64,000 nt of DNA, taken from CAVQZC01 sp963718315. Lineage in GTDB: Bacteria > Actinomycetota > Thermoleophilia > Gaiellales > JAICJC01. The stretch lies in assembly GCA_963718315.1 (NCBI GenBank), contig CAVQZC010000012.1, positions 496,001 through 560,000 of the forward strand, read 5' to 3'. The notes under the pieces were generated by a model. That model was not told where the DNA came from, searched no databases, and saw only the letters and a list, made by a program, of their open reading frames with translations. The translations under genes and the position numbers were made by a program. Position 1 is the stretch's first letter. Every line of letters begins with the position of its first letter. Shown in pieces: positions 46,514 to 54,427 of the stretch.

Positions 46514-47695
46514 ATGAGCACGACGTCACCAATCCTCGCAACGCCCGAGCTACGGGCGCAGTTTCCCTCTCTCCGCGACGGCCGGATCTACCTCGACGGC
46601 CCCGGAGGGACGCAGGTGCACCAGTCGGTCTACGACGCGGTCGCCGGCTACTGGCGTGACCGCAACGCGAATCTGGGGGGCCCGTTCGAGACCTCCCTCC
46701 TGAGCGACGCGACGCTCCAGAGCGCGCGTGACACCGTCGCCGGCTTCCTCGGCGCCGCCACCGGCAATGAGATCGCCTTCGGCGCCAACATGACCACGCT
46801 GACGTTCCACGCATCGCGGACGCTGCTGCGCGACTGCGGGCCGGGGGACGAGGTGCTGGTGACCGGGCTCGACCACGACGCCAACGTGTCCCCCTGGATG
46901 CTGGCGGCTGCCGACCGGGGCATGACCGTCCGGGTGGCCGACATCGACACGGAGGCCTGCCTCGTCGATCTCGACGACTTCGCCGCAAAGCTGTCCGACC
47001 GGACGAAGGTCGCAGCGTTCGGCTGGGCGTCGAACGGCGCGGGGACGGTCAACGACGTACGGCGCATGTCCGAGCTGGCCCGCCAGGCGGGGGCGCTCAG
47101 CTACATCGACGCGGTGCATTTCGCGCCCCACGGGGAGATCGACGTGGGCGCGGTCGGCTGCGACTTCCTCGTCTGCTCCGCCTACAAGTTCTTCGGCCCG
47201 CACGTCGGCATCCTGTTCGGGCGCCGCGAGCTGCTGGAGCGGTACCGGCCCTACAAGGTGCGTCCGGCATCCGACGACGTCCCGGGCTCATGGGAGACCG
47301 GCACCGTCAACCTGGAAGGGATCGCGGGCACCGCGGCGGCGGTTGCGTACCTCGAGTCGGTGGGCATGGAGAACGTGACCGCCTACGAGCACACGCTCGC
47401 CGAGCGGCTGATCGGCGGCCTCGACGCGATCGACGGCGTCAGCGCCTACGGCACACGTGACCTCAGCCGCCGGGTACCGACGGCGACGTTCAACGTGGCC
47501 GGCCACGCTCCGGCCGCGGTGGCGGCGGCGCTGGGCGAACAGGGGATCTACGTCTGGGACGGCAACTACTACGCGCTCGAGCTGATGCAGCGGCTGGGAC
47601 TCGAGGACAGCGGTGGAGCGGTGCGGGTCGGCGCCGCCCACTACACGACGCCCGAGGAGATCGACCGCTTCCTCGAGGCCGTGGCGTCGCTGTAG
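46514..47695 (+). CDS. class V aminotransferase, cysteine desulfurase-like family
   Basis: 393 residues of the PLP fold-type I family that resembles VC1184-type desulfurase homologues. YLDGPGGTQVHQSV is near the start, FGANMTTLTFHASRTL binds phosphate, the PLP lysine is in CSAYKFFGPHVGILFG, and PGSWETGTVNLEGIAG is also present. There is no catalytic cysteine loop near the C-terminus, so sulfur transfer is doubtful; an isomerase or lyase on an amino acid is possible. The VOC gene follows 4 bp later. It is divergent from lpdA. Confidence 0.88.
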   Translation: MSTTSPILATPELRAQFPSLRDGRIYLDGPGGTQVHQSVYDAVAGYWRDRNANLGGPFETSLLSDATLQSARDTVAGFLGAATGNEIAFGANMTTLTFHASRTLLRDCGPGDEVLVTGLDHDANVSPWMLAAADRGMTVRVADIDTEACLVDLDDFAAKLSDRTKVAAFGWASNGAGTVNDVRRMSELARQAGALSYIDAVHFAPHGEIDVGAVGCDFLVCSAYKFFGPHVGILFGRRELLERYRPYKVRPASDDVPGSWETGTVNLEGIAGTAAAVAYLESVGMENVTAYEHTLAERLIGGLDAIDGVSAYGTRDLSRRVPTATFNVAGHAPAAVAAALGEQGIYVWDGNYYALELMQRLGLEDSGGAVRVGAAHYTTPEEIDRFLEAVASL

Positions 47696-47699
47696 GGCA

Positions 47700-48371
47700 A
47701 TGCTGCTCGCCGACGTCGCCCTGCTCACGCCGTCACTCGAGGATCAGCGGGTGTTCTACTCGCGCGTCCTGGAACTGCCGGCGGAGCACGCCGGCGATGA
47801 CGCGCTCGTGGTCGACTGCGGCCGCTCGGTGCTCCGCTTCCATCCCGGTGAAGGCTCCTATCACGTTGCCTTCGGGGTACCGGGGAACCGCTTCGAGGAG
47901 GCCCGTGCGTGGCTGGCCGAGCGCACCGATCTTCTGACCGAGGACGGGAACGACCGGTTCGCCTTCAGCGACTGGGATGGGGAAGCCTGCTACACCCTCG
48001 ATCCGGCGGACAACGTGATCGAGCTGATCGCCCTGCACGGCCTCGACGACGCGGACGTCTTCCGGGGCGGCGCCGACCTGACCTGCATCGCCGAGCTCGG
48101 GCTTCCCGTCCCCGACGTGCTGGCGACCGCCGCAGAGCTGGAGCAGGCCGCCGGCATCAGCACCTGGGACGGCGACCCTCCATCGGCGGGCTTCTCGGCG
48201 ATCGGTGAGCGCGGCGCCAGCTTCATCGTGGTTCCGGTCGCCCGGAACTGGTACCCGACCGAGCTGCCCAACGTCATGGCGCCGGTGACCGTGCGGGTCG
48301 AGGCCGGCCGCGATGCGGTGGTGGAGCCGACCGGCACGCCCTACCGGCTGGAGTTCACTCGAACAGCGTGA
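47700..48371 (+). CDS. VOC family (glyoxalase-like) protein
   Basis: 223 residues. The first VOC module is clear (VALLTPSLEDQRVFYSRVLEL, CYTLDPADNVIELI). The second half carries a VOC-like beta segment (LTCIAELGLPVPDVLATAAELEQ). Metal-dependent lyase, isomerase or dioxygenase activity is typical, but the substrate is unknown. It starts 4 bp after the aminotransferase stop, so they form an operon. It overlaps nucS by 17 bp, convergent. Confidence 0.85.
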   Translation: MLLADVALLTPSLEDQRVFYSRVLELPAEHAGDDALVVDCGRSVLRFHPGEGSYHVAFGVPGNRFEEARAWLAERTDLLTEDGNDRFAFSDWDGEACYTLDPADNVIELIALHGLDDADVFRGGADLTCIAELGLPVPDVLATAAELEQAAGISTWDGDPPSAGFSAIGERGASFIVVPVARNWYPTELPNVMAPVTVRVEAGRDAVVEPTGTPYRLEFTRTA

Positions 48372-49020
48372 GCTCGGCCTCCGCCTCGCCTTTCAGCACC
48401 GCATAGTCGATCTCGACGAACCGATAGCCGCGGGCGTCGCACATGACGCGTGCCTGGGGCGCGATCTCCGGCGCCACCAGGATCCCGCGGCAGGGCGCGT
48501 GGGCCGGATCGAGATCGACGCGCTCGCAATAGCGGGTGAGCTGCTCGACGTGCGCGGCGACCGCCCGCACCCGCTTCACCTCGACAACCACGGTACGCCC
48601 GTCGGCATCCCGGCAGAAGAGGTCGACCGGCCCGACGTCGGTGAACCGCTCCCGCTCGAGCACGGTCAGCCCGGGCTCGATCGTCTCCGGCGCACGCTCC
48701 AGCAGCACGTGGATCTGCCGCTCGGCGCCGTCGCGCTCCAGCACCGCGTCGTCGGCCAGCGCGCGGCGGCTGTCCTCGTACACCTCGTGCAGCACGATCA
48801 CCAGCGACTCGTCGGACGCGGGCCGGTACACCCGGATCACGTCGCCTTCTTCGCTGACCGTCGTCGGCCCGGCCATGTAGTTGATCGGCTTGAACCCGTT
48901 GTCCGCATGGACACAGAGCGCGCCATCGTCCTTGAACAGGATCACGCGGTCACCGGAGCCCAGGCGCGTGGCAGCCCGCCCGTGGTAGGCGATCTCGCAG
49001 CGGGCGACCAGAATTCTCAC
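48355..49020 (-). CDS. nucS: mismatch-specific endonuclease NucS
   Basis: 221 residues, the NucS/EndoMS length. The N-terminal beta domain has RILVARCEIAYHGR and DGALCVHADNGFKPINYM. The C-terminal RecB-like nuclease has GPVDLFCRDADGRTVVVEVKR with the D...E-x-K metal site. It replaces MutS/MutL mismatch repair in many actinobacteria and acts with the beta clamp. GTG 49020 is seven bases after TAGGGT and gives the family N-terminus. Confidence 0.96.
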   Translation of the reverse strand: MRILVARCEIAYHGRAATRLGSGDRVILFKDDGALCVHADNGFKPINYMAGPTTVSEEGDVIRVYRPASDESLVIVLHEVYEDSRRALADDAVLERDGAERQIHVLLERAPETIEPGLTVLERERFTDVGPVDLFCRDADGRTVVVEVKRVRAVAAHVEQLTRYCERVDLDPAHAPCRGILVAPEIAPQARVMCDARGYRFVEIDYAVLKGEAEAELTLFE

Positions 49021-49027
49021 GGCGTCT

Positions 49028-49037
49028 ACCCTAGACT
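49028..49037. promoter_or_regulatory. interlocked divergent -10 hexamers sharing TA (nucS/SnoaL)
   Basis: Minus TAGGGT (49033-49028) is seven bases before GTG 49020. Plus TAGACT (49032-49037) is eight bases before ATG 49046. They share 49032-49033. Confidence 0.6.
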
Positions 49038-49045
49038 GACCACGC

Positions 49046-49432
49046 ATGGAACCGGATCAGGCTCTCGACCTCGGCCTCCAGTACCGTGATGCGTTCTTCG
49101 CCCGCGACATCGACGCGATCATGGCGCTGGTCACCCCCGACTTCGTGTTCGAAAACGTCACCGCCGGCGAGCGCATCGAGGGCGCCGACGCCGCCCGAGC
49201 GCACATCACGGCGATCTTCGCGCGATGGCCTGACATGCAGTTCCGGGAGCCTGAAGGCGGACTCCGGGCAGGCGAGGATCACATGACCGCCGAGTGGACC
49301 GCGCGGGCCACCCACCCGGACACCGGCCGGGTGCTGGAGTGGGACGGGATCGACCTGATCCTGATCCGCGACGGCCGCATCTGCCGGAACGCCGTGTACT
49401 CGTCCGCACACGCGGCGCGCGACGTCACCTGA
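49046..49432 (+). CDS. SnoaL/NTF2-like protein
   Basis: A 128-residue cone-shaped NTF2-like fold: YRDAFFARDIDAIMALVTPDF, ERIEGADAARAHITAIFARWPD, and WTARATHPDTGRVLEWDGIDLI. The family includes polyketide cyclases and many proteins of unknown ligand. It is leaderless, divergent from nucS, and overlaps the next gene by 8 bp, convergent. Confidence 0.85.
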   Translation: MEPDQALDLGLQYRDAFFARDIDAIMALVTPDFVFENVTAGERIEGADAARAHITAIFARWPDMQFREPEGGLRAGEDHMTAEWTARATHPDTGRVLEWDGIDLILIRDGRICRNAVYSSAHAARDVT

Positions 49433-49979
49433 CGCGGTGGCGGAGGAACACGGTGCCGTTGTCGAAGCGGCGAACGTCCACCAGCTCGAGGTCGATCCGG
49501 ACATCGGCCGGCAGCGCCGGCGTCCCGCCGCCGACCAGGACCGGCACCAGGAACAGCTGAAGCTCGTCGACCAGGCCGGCCCGGATGGCGTGAGCGGCCA
49601 GGCCCGGGCCACCGACGGTCAGGTCGCGGCTTGCCTGCTCCTTCATGCTGCGTACCGCCTCGGGATCAAACGTGCGTTCGATCCGGGTGCGTTCGCTCGA
49701 GACCTGCTCCAGCCGGGACGAATAGACGACCTTGTCGGCGGCGCGCCAGATCGCCGCGTAGTCCCGCATGACTGCCGGCTCGTCCTCCAGCGGCATGACC
49801 TCCCAGACCGCCATCGTCTCGTACATGCGGCGGCCGTACAGGTAGGTGCCCGCCTCGCGCTCGAGATCGTTGACGAACGCATGCACCTCGTCGCTCGGCG
49901 CTGCCCACTCGAACCGGCCGTCGGCATCGGCCACGTAACCGTCGAGCGACGCCAGCACCGAATACAGAAGTCTGCCCAT
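49425..49979 (-). CDS. dihydrofolate reductase/RibD C-terminal family protein
   Basis: 184 residues: LLYSVLASLDGYVADADG, YLYGRRMYETMAVW, ADKVVYSSRLEQV, LTVGGPGLAAHAIRAGLVDEL and LFLVPVLVGGGTPALP, a textbook RibD_C domain. It is an NADPH-dependent reductase of unknown substrate, the second such gene here (the other is at 6699). ATG 49979 lies ten bases after a TATCGT hexamer. Confidence 0.9.
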   Translation of the reverse strand: MGRLLYSVLASLDGYVADADGRFEWAAPSDEVHAFVNDLEREAGTYLYGRRMYETMAVWEVMPLEDEPAVMRDYAAIWRAADKVVYSSRLEQVSSERTRIERTFDPEAVRSMKEQASRDLTVGGPGLAAHAIRAGLVDELQLFLVPVLVGGGTPALPADVRIDLELVDVRRFDNGTVFLRHRVR

Positions 49980-50015
49980 CGCGAACGAAACGATAGACCG
50001 CACCAGGAACCCCAG

Positions 50016-50021
50016 TAGGAT
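50016..50021 (+). promoter_or_regulatory. -10 hexamer of methyltransferase gene at 50029
   Basis: TAGGAT, seven bases before GTG 50029. Confidence 0.5.
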
Positions 50022-50028
50022 CACCGCC

Positions 50029-50760
50029 GTGGAGCGCTACGACCCCGCCATGAGCTTCGATACGGACGTCGCCGCCGGCTACGACTGCGAGCTACGCGGC
50101 GACGAGGAGGCGGCCTCAGCGTTCCTGGCCCGGCTGGCAGGTGACGGACGCGCACTCGAGCTCGCCATCGGCACCGGGCGGATCGCGCTCCCGCTGGCGG
50201 CCCGCGGCGTCGCCGTCGACGGGATCGACATCTCCGAGGCGATGGTCGACCGCCTGCGTGAGAAACCCGGAGGCGATGGGCTCGATGTCAGCATCGGCAA
50301 CTTCGCGGATGTCGACGTCGCAGGCAGCTACCAGCTGATCTACGTCGTCTTCAACACGCTCTACAACCTCCGCGACCAGGCCGAGCAGGTGCGCTGTTTC
50401 GAGAACGTCGCCACCCACCTGACCGGCGACGGCGTCTTCGCGGTCGAAGCCTTCACCCCGGGCTACCTGCACCGGCTGCGCGACGACCAGTACGTGGACG
50501 CGGAGGAGGTCCGGGTGGACAAGGTCTGGCTCGACGTCGCCCGCCACGACCCGGTCGAGCAGCGATTGGAGAAGAACCACGTGTCCCTGAGCACGTCCGG
50601 CATCCGGCTGAACCCCGTTGTGCTTCGCTACGCGTGGCCGTCGGAGCTCGATCTGATGGCCCGCATCGCCGGACTGCGGCTGCACGAGCGCTGGGGTGGC
50701 TGGAGCGGCGAGCCGTTCACGGGCGCCAGCCGGCTTCACGTCTCCGTCTACGGACGCTGA
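50029..50760 (+). CDS. class I SAM-dependent methyltransferase
   Basis: 243 residues. Motif I LELAIGTGRIALPLA, motif II DGIDISEAMVDRL, and the downstream YQLIYVVFNTLYNL and FAVEAFTPGY segments place it in the Methyltransf_25 type. The substrate is unknown. The start is leaderless-type GTG. An ECF-type promoter and the DGPF gene follow. Confidence 0.88.
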   Translation: MERYDPAMSFDTDVAAGYDCELRGDEEAASAFLARLAGDGRALELAIGTGRIALPLAARGVAVDGIDISEAMVDRLREKPGGDGLDVSIGNFADVDVAGSYQLIYVVFNTLYNLRDQAEQVRCFENVATHLTGDGVFAVEAFTPGYLHRLRDDQYVDAEEVRVDKVWLDVARHDPVEQRLEKNHVSLSTSGIRLNPVVLRYAWPSELDLMARIAGLRLHERWGGWSGEPFTGASRLHVSVYGR

Positions 50761-50765
50761 GCGCC

Positions 50766-50792
50766 TGTCGAATTCGATCCCTCCTGTTCGTC
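50766..50792 (+). promoter_or_regulatory. ECF42-type promoter
   Basis: TGTCGA (50766-50771), 17-nt spacer, CGTC (50789-50792). This fits the published ECF42 target motif as I recall it (TGTCGA with CGA/TC). It precedes the DGPF gene, whose operon encodes the ECF42 sigma itself. Confidence 0.6.
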
Positions 50793-50828
50793 TAGGGGCA
50801 ACGGCGACACCAACCAAGGAGGACACCG

Positions 50829-51188
50829 ATGCGCTACATGCTCCTGATCCATCAGGGGACCACGCCCACCCCGAACGATCCCGAGGCCTGGGCGACGCTC
50901 TCGGAGGACGAGCAGAAGCAGGTCTACGCGGACTACCAGGCCCTCAACCAGACCCCCGGCGTGACTGCAGGAGAGGGGCTGGGCGAGCCGGCGACCGCGA
51001 CCACCGTCCGGGTGCAGAACGGCAACACGCTGACCACCGATGGCCCCTTCGTCGAGACCAAGGAGGCACTGGGCGGCTACCTGTTCTTCGACGCGGATGA
51101 CCTCGACGCCGCGATCGAGCTGGCCGGGAGGATCCCCGCCGCCCGCCTCGGCGGGGCGATCGAGATCCGTCCGATCGTGCAGTGGTAG
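50829..51188 (+). CDS. YCII-related DGPF-domain protein
   Basis: 119 residues. A ferredoxin-like YCII fold with the motif TDGPFVETKEALGGYLFFDADD that names the DGPF family. These are encoded next to ECF42 sigma factors; the function is unknown (some may be enzymes or sensors). AAGGAGGA precedes the ATG. The stop lies 7 bp inside the sigma gene. Confidence 0.93.
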   Translation: MRYMLLIHQGTTPTPNDPEAWATLSEDEQKQVYADYQALNQTPGVTAGEGLGEPATATTVRVQNGNTLTTDGPFVETKEALGGYLFFDADDLDAAIELAGRIPAARLGGAIEIRPIVQW

Positions 51189-52362
51189 AAGCCCTCGACC
51201 AGGTGTTCCGCGACCAGTGGGGTCGCGTCCTGGCCGCCCTGATCGGCTTCCTCGGCGACTTCGACCTCGCCGAGGAGGCCGCCCAGGAGGCGTTCGCAAC
51301 GGCCGCCGAGCGCTGGCCCCGGGAAGGCATCCCGGCGAATCCAGGCGCGTGGCTGGTATCCACTGGGCGGAACCGTGCGATCGACCGCATCAGACGCAAC
51401 CAGACGCTGGCACGCAAGACGCGGCAGCTCGTCGTCCCCGAGGCGACGGAGGATCCGATGGACGAATCGACGTTTCCCGACGAGCGCCTCGAGCTCGTCT
51501 TCACCTGCTGCCACCCGGCGCTCGCCCCCGACGCCCAGGTGGCGCTCACCCTGCGAACGCTCGGCGGTCTCAGCACCGCGGAGATCGCCGGCGCCTTCCT
51601 GGTTCCCGAGGCGACGATGGCCCAGCGGCTGGTGCGCGCCAAGCGCAAGATCAGCGCTGCCGGCATCCCCTTCCGGGTGCCGGACGACCACCTGCTGCCC
51701 GACCGCCTGGCGGCCGTGCTGGCGGTCGTCTACCTGATCTTCAACCAGGGCTACGGAGGCCGCAGCGACCTCAACACCGAGGCCATCCGGCTGGGGCGGG
51801 CGCTTGCGGAGCTGATGCCCGACGAGCCGGAGGTGCTCGGCCTGCTGGCACTGATGCTGCTGCTGGACGCCCGCCGTGCCGCACGGTTCCGGGGCGGCGA
51901 ACTGGTGCTGCTGGCGGAACAGGACCACACGCTGTGGGACGACCGGCAGATCGCAGGGGGCCGAGCCGTCCTCGACCGAGCTCTCGCCTTGCGCGGCAGC
52001 GGCCCCTACGTCGTCCAGGCGGCGATCGCCTCGCTGCATGCGGAGGAGCCGCGCGACTGGCCCCAGATCGCCGCCCTCTACGGCGAGCTTGCACGGCTGA
52101 CGGCGTCTCCGGTCGTCGAGCTGAACCGGGCCGTGGCGGTGGCAGAGGCGGAGGGACCCAGGCGGGCCTGGCGATCGTCGAGCAGCTACCGCTCGAGGAG
52201 TACCGCTACCTGCACTCGACACGGGCCGACCTGTTGCAGCGGATCGGGCGTACGGCCGAGGCCGGCGCCGCCTACCGCCGCGCCCTGGAGCTCGATCCCA
52301 CCGACGCAGAGCGGCGGCTGCTCGAGCGTAAGCTCGCCGAGCTCGAGAGCGCCCGCTCTTAG
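51182..52362 (+). CDS. ECF42 family RNA polymerase sigma factor, frameshifted near C-terminus
   Basis: Sigma region 2 (GDFDLAEEAAQEAFATA, NRAIDRIRRNQ), region 4 (LTLRTLGGLSTAEIAGAFL, TMAQRLVRAKRKI), then the long TPR-bearing extension (LIFNQGYGG, RYLHSTRADLLQRIG) that defines ECF42. There is no anti-sigma; the extension replaces it. The frame breaks at about 52157: one missing C in GGACCCAG separates NRAVAVAEAEGP from AGLAIVEQLPLEEY. Restoring it gives 393 residues. As written, the first frame ends at 52375. Confidence 0.88.
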
Positions 52363-52371
52363 AACTGGTTC

Positions 52372-53121
52372 TTAGAGCACGCGCTCGAACAGGTCGAGCA
52401 GGCGCAGCCAGTGCCGCTCGGTCGACGGCTCGTCGTACGCCCGCATGTCGGTCTGCGTCCAGCCGTGCGGCGCTCCCACGTACAGCTCGGCCGTGTGCCG
52501 GACGTGCGCCTCGGCCAGTACCTGGGTCAGCTTCGCCATCTGCTCGGGAGGCATCGACCCGTCGTTGTCCGCGTGACCGATGTAGAGCTCGGCCGACGCC
52601 TTCACCGCGGCCAGGTGCGGGCTGTCCTCCTGGTCGGTCGCCAGGTTGCCGCCGTGGAAGCTCGCCGCCGCGGTCACGGCGTCGGGGAACTCGCCCGCCA
52701 TCCGCAGGCTGAGGCGACCGCCCAGGCAGTAGCCGACCGTCCCGAACCCGCCTTGCTCGGCGCGGTCGTCGCCGCGCAGAAACTCGAGCCACGCCTCGGA
52801 GTCCGCGTGCGCCACCTCGGGAGTGATCAGATCCATCATCGGCCGCAGCTGGGCAAAGAGCGCTGACCGATCCTCGGCTCCCATCAGCTCCTCGAGATCG
52901 TCGAGCACCGGCGCCCGCCGCGACCTGTAGAAGACGTTGGGCGCGACCACGTAGTACCCGTTTCGGGCCAGCCGCTTCACATGCTCCTCGAGCGCCGGGC
53001 GGATCCCGAACGCATCCGTGTACAGGATCACCGCGGGGTGGGGACCGTCACCGTCCGGCCGCGCGACGAACACGTCAGCCGCGCCGTCAGGCGTCGCGAT
53101 GTCGATGGTCTCTGCGATCAC
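52372..53121 (-). CDS. dienelactone hydrolase family protein
   Basis: 249 residues, an alpha/beta hydrolase with the DLH triad: nucleophile Cys in VGYCLGGR, Asp in GHADND, and His in GAPHGWT. Members open dienelactones or related cyclic esters; no aromatic-degradation genes are nearby, so the substrate is open. GTG 53121 is preferred because GGAGG lies six bases upstream (minus strand). Confidence 0.9.
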   Translation of the reverse strand: MIAETIDIATPDGAADVFVARPDGDGPHPAVILYTDAFGIRPALEEHVKRLARNGYYVVAPNVFYRSRRAPVLDDLEELMGAEDRSALFAQLRPMMDLITPEVAHADSEAWLEFLRGDDRAEQGGFGTVGYCLGGRLSLRMAGEFPDAVTAAASFHGGNLATDQEDSPHLAAVKASAELYIGHADNDGSMPPEQMAKLTQVLAEAHVRHTAELYVGAPHGWTQTDMRAYDEPSTERHWLRLLDLFERVL

Positions 53122-53179
53122 GGCACGCCTCCAAGGTCGAGAGCAATCCCCCCGGGCGTGAGTCTTGCACATGCAGGTG

Positions 53180-53185
53180 TAACGT
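53180..53185 (+). promoter_or_regulatory. -10 hexamer of ECF sigma gene at 53192
   Basis: TAACGT, six bases before GTG 53192. Confidence 0.4.
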
Positions 53186-53191
53186 CAGGCG

Positions 53192-53734
53192 GTGGTCGCG
53201 ACACGTAGGGGTATGAGCACGCAGTTCGTCACACCCGAAGAGCGGTTCCGGCCGGTGTTCGCGCACCTGCAGGCGGTCGCCAACTACGCCCACCGCCGCG
53301 GCAGTCTCGACCCCGAGGGAATCGCCGCCGAGGTGATGACCATCGCCTGGCGCAAGCTCGATGCGATCCCTCCCGAGAACCCGCGGCCATGGCTGTTCGT
53401 GACCGCTCGCAACCTGCTCCTGGCGGAGCGCCGCCGCGCCCGCCGGCAGCCCCCGCTGCAGCCGGAGTCCGCCGGCGATCCCGGGCTGGAGGCGGCTGAG
53501 AGCGGCGACACCGTGGTCACAGCGGCGCTGCTGGAGCTCGGGCCGCTCGACCGCGAAGCCCTGCTGCTCGTCGCATGGGACGACCTTTCACCCGCTCAGG
53601 CCGCAGCCGCGCTGGGCGTCAGCCCCGTCGCCTTCCGGGTGCGCCTGTTCCGCGCCCGCCGCCGATTCCAGCGAGCCCTCGAGGCTCCCGCCACCCCCGT
53701 GACGCCCGACGTGATGCGAATGAGGTCAACATGA
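53192..53734 (+). CDS. ECF-type RNA polymerase sigma factor
   Basis: 180 residues with a weak region 2 (FAHLQAVANYAHRRG, RPWLFVTARNLLLAERRR) and a good region 4 (LGPLDREALLLVAWDDLSPAQAAAALGVSPVAFRVRLFRARRRF). It is coupled by ATGA to a membrane protein that may control it. GTG 53192 fits leaderless spacing; ATG 53213 is possible. The regulon is unknown. Confidence 0.88.
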   Translation: MVATRRGMSTQFVTPEERFRPVFAHLQAVANYAHRRGSLDPEGIAAEVMTIAWRKLDAIPPENPRPWLFVTARNLLLAERRRARRQPPLQPESAGDPGLEAAESGDTVVTAALLELGPLDREALLLVAWDDLSPAQAAAALGVSPVAFRVRLFRARRRFQRALEAPATPVTPDVMRMRST

Positions 53735-54396
53735 ACCAGTCGATGGAACGCCTGCGCCGCGCCCGGCCGGCGCCCGCGCCTCTCACCCATGATCCCGACG
53801 AGCTGTTCGCTGCGATCATCGCGGAACCCCGCGACACCGCCACTCGGCGACGGCCCGCCCACCGGCGCGCCGTCCTGGTAGCCGTCTCGATCGGCGCGGC
53901 CATCGTGCTCACCGCCGGCTCGGCCTACGCCTTCACCAATCTCTTCGGATGGCATGACGCCGCCAGCCTGGTCAAGACCAACCGCGAGTGGCAGAAGCTG
54001 TACGTTGCAGCTCAGAGCGATCTCACCCTGCCTCCCGGCGTCTCCTGGCCGGAGCGGAGGTTCCCGCCGAACACCGTCACCAGCACCTACGAGCCGGGCG
54101 GCATGGCCGTGGGCGTCGCTCAGACATCGTGGGAGTGCTACTGGGCGCACGCCATCCAGACGGGCGACGTCTCCGCCCAGCAGCGCGCGCACGCGGCGCT
54201 GACCGACCTGCTCGCCAACCACGTTGTCGTGGCCCCGCCCGGCTCGTCAGAGAACGTCGCGCCGCCGGCGTCGGTCAAGCCTCCCGTCGAGGTGCTGGCC
54301 AGCGATGGAGGTCTGGGGTACATGAAGCGGATGTACGCCGAGGCTGCTGCGGGCGATCCCACGATGATCGCCGAGAGCTGTCGCGCGAACAGTTGA
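53731..54396 (+). CDS. single-pass membrane protein, possible anti-sigma partner
   Basis: 221 residues. A cytoplasmic Arg-rich N-terminus with a DELFAAIIAEPR motif, one transmembrane helix at about residues 48-67 (AVLVAVSIGAAIVLTAG), and an exported domain of about 150 residues with two cysteines (TSWECYW, ESCRANS). The layout (sigma upstream, ATGA overlap, short cytoplasmic head, one helix) is that of an anti-sigma factor, but no zinc ZAS motif is present and the family is not recognised. Confidence 0.75.
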   Translation: MNQSMERLRRARPAPAPLTHDPDELFAAIIAEPRDTATRRRPAHRRAVLVAVSIGAAIVLTAGSAYAFTNLFGWHDAASLVKTNREWQKLYVAAQSDLTLPPGVSWPERRFPPNTVTSTYEPGGMAVGVAQTSWECYWAHAIQTGDVSAQQRAHAALTDLLANHVVVAPPGSSENVAPPASVKPPVEVLASDGGLGYMKRMYAEAAAGDPTMIAESCRANS

Positions 54397-54414
54397 GACA
54401 ACGCGGGGAGCGTC

Positions 54415-54420
54415 TAGGAT
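54415..54420 (+). promoter_or_regulatory. -10 hexamer of M16 peptidase gene
   Basis: TAGGAT, seven bases before ATG 54428. Confidence 0.5.
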
Positions 54421-54427
54421 CCCCGCC

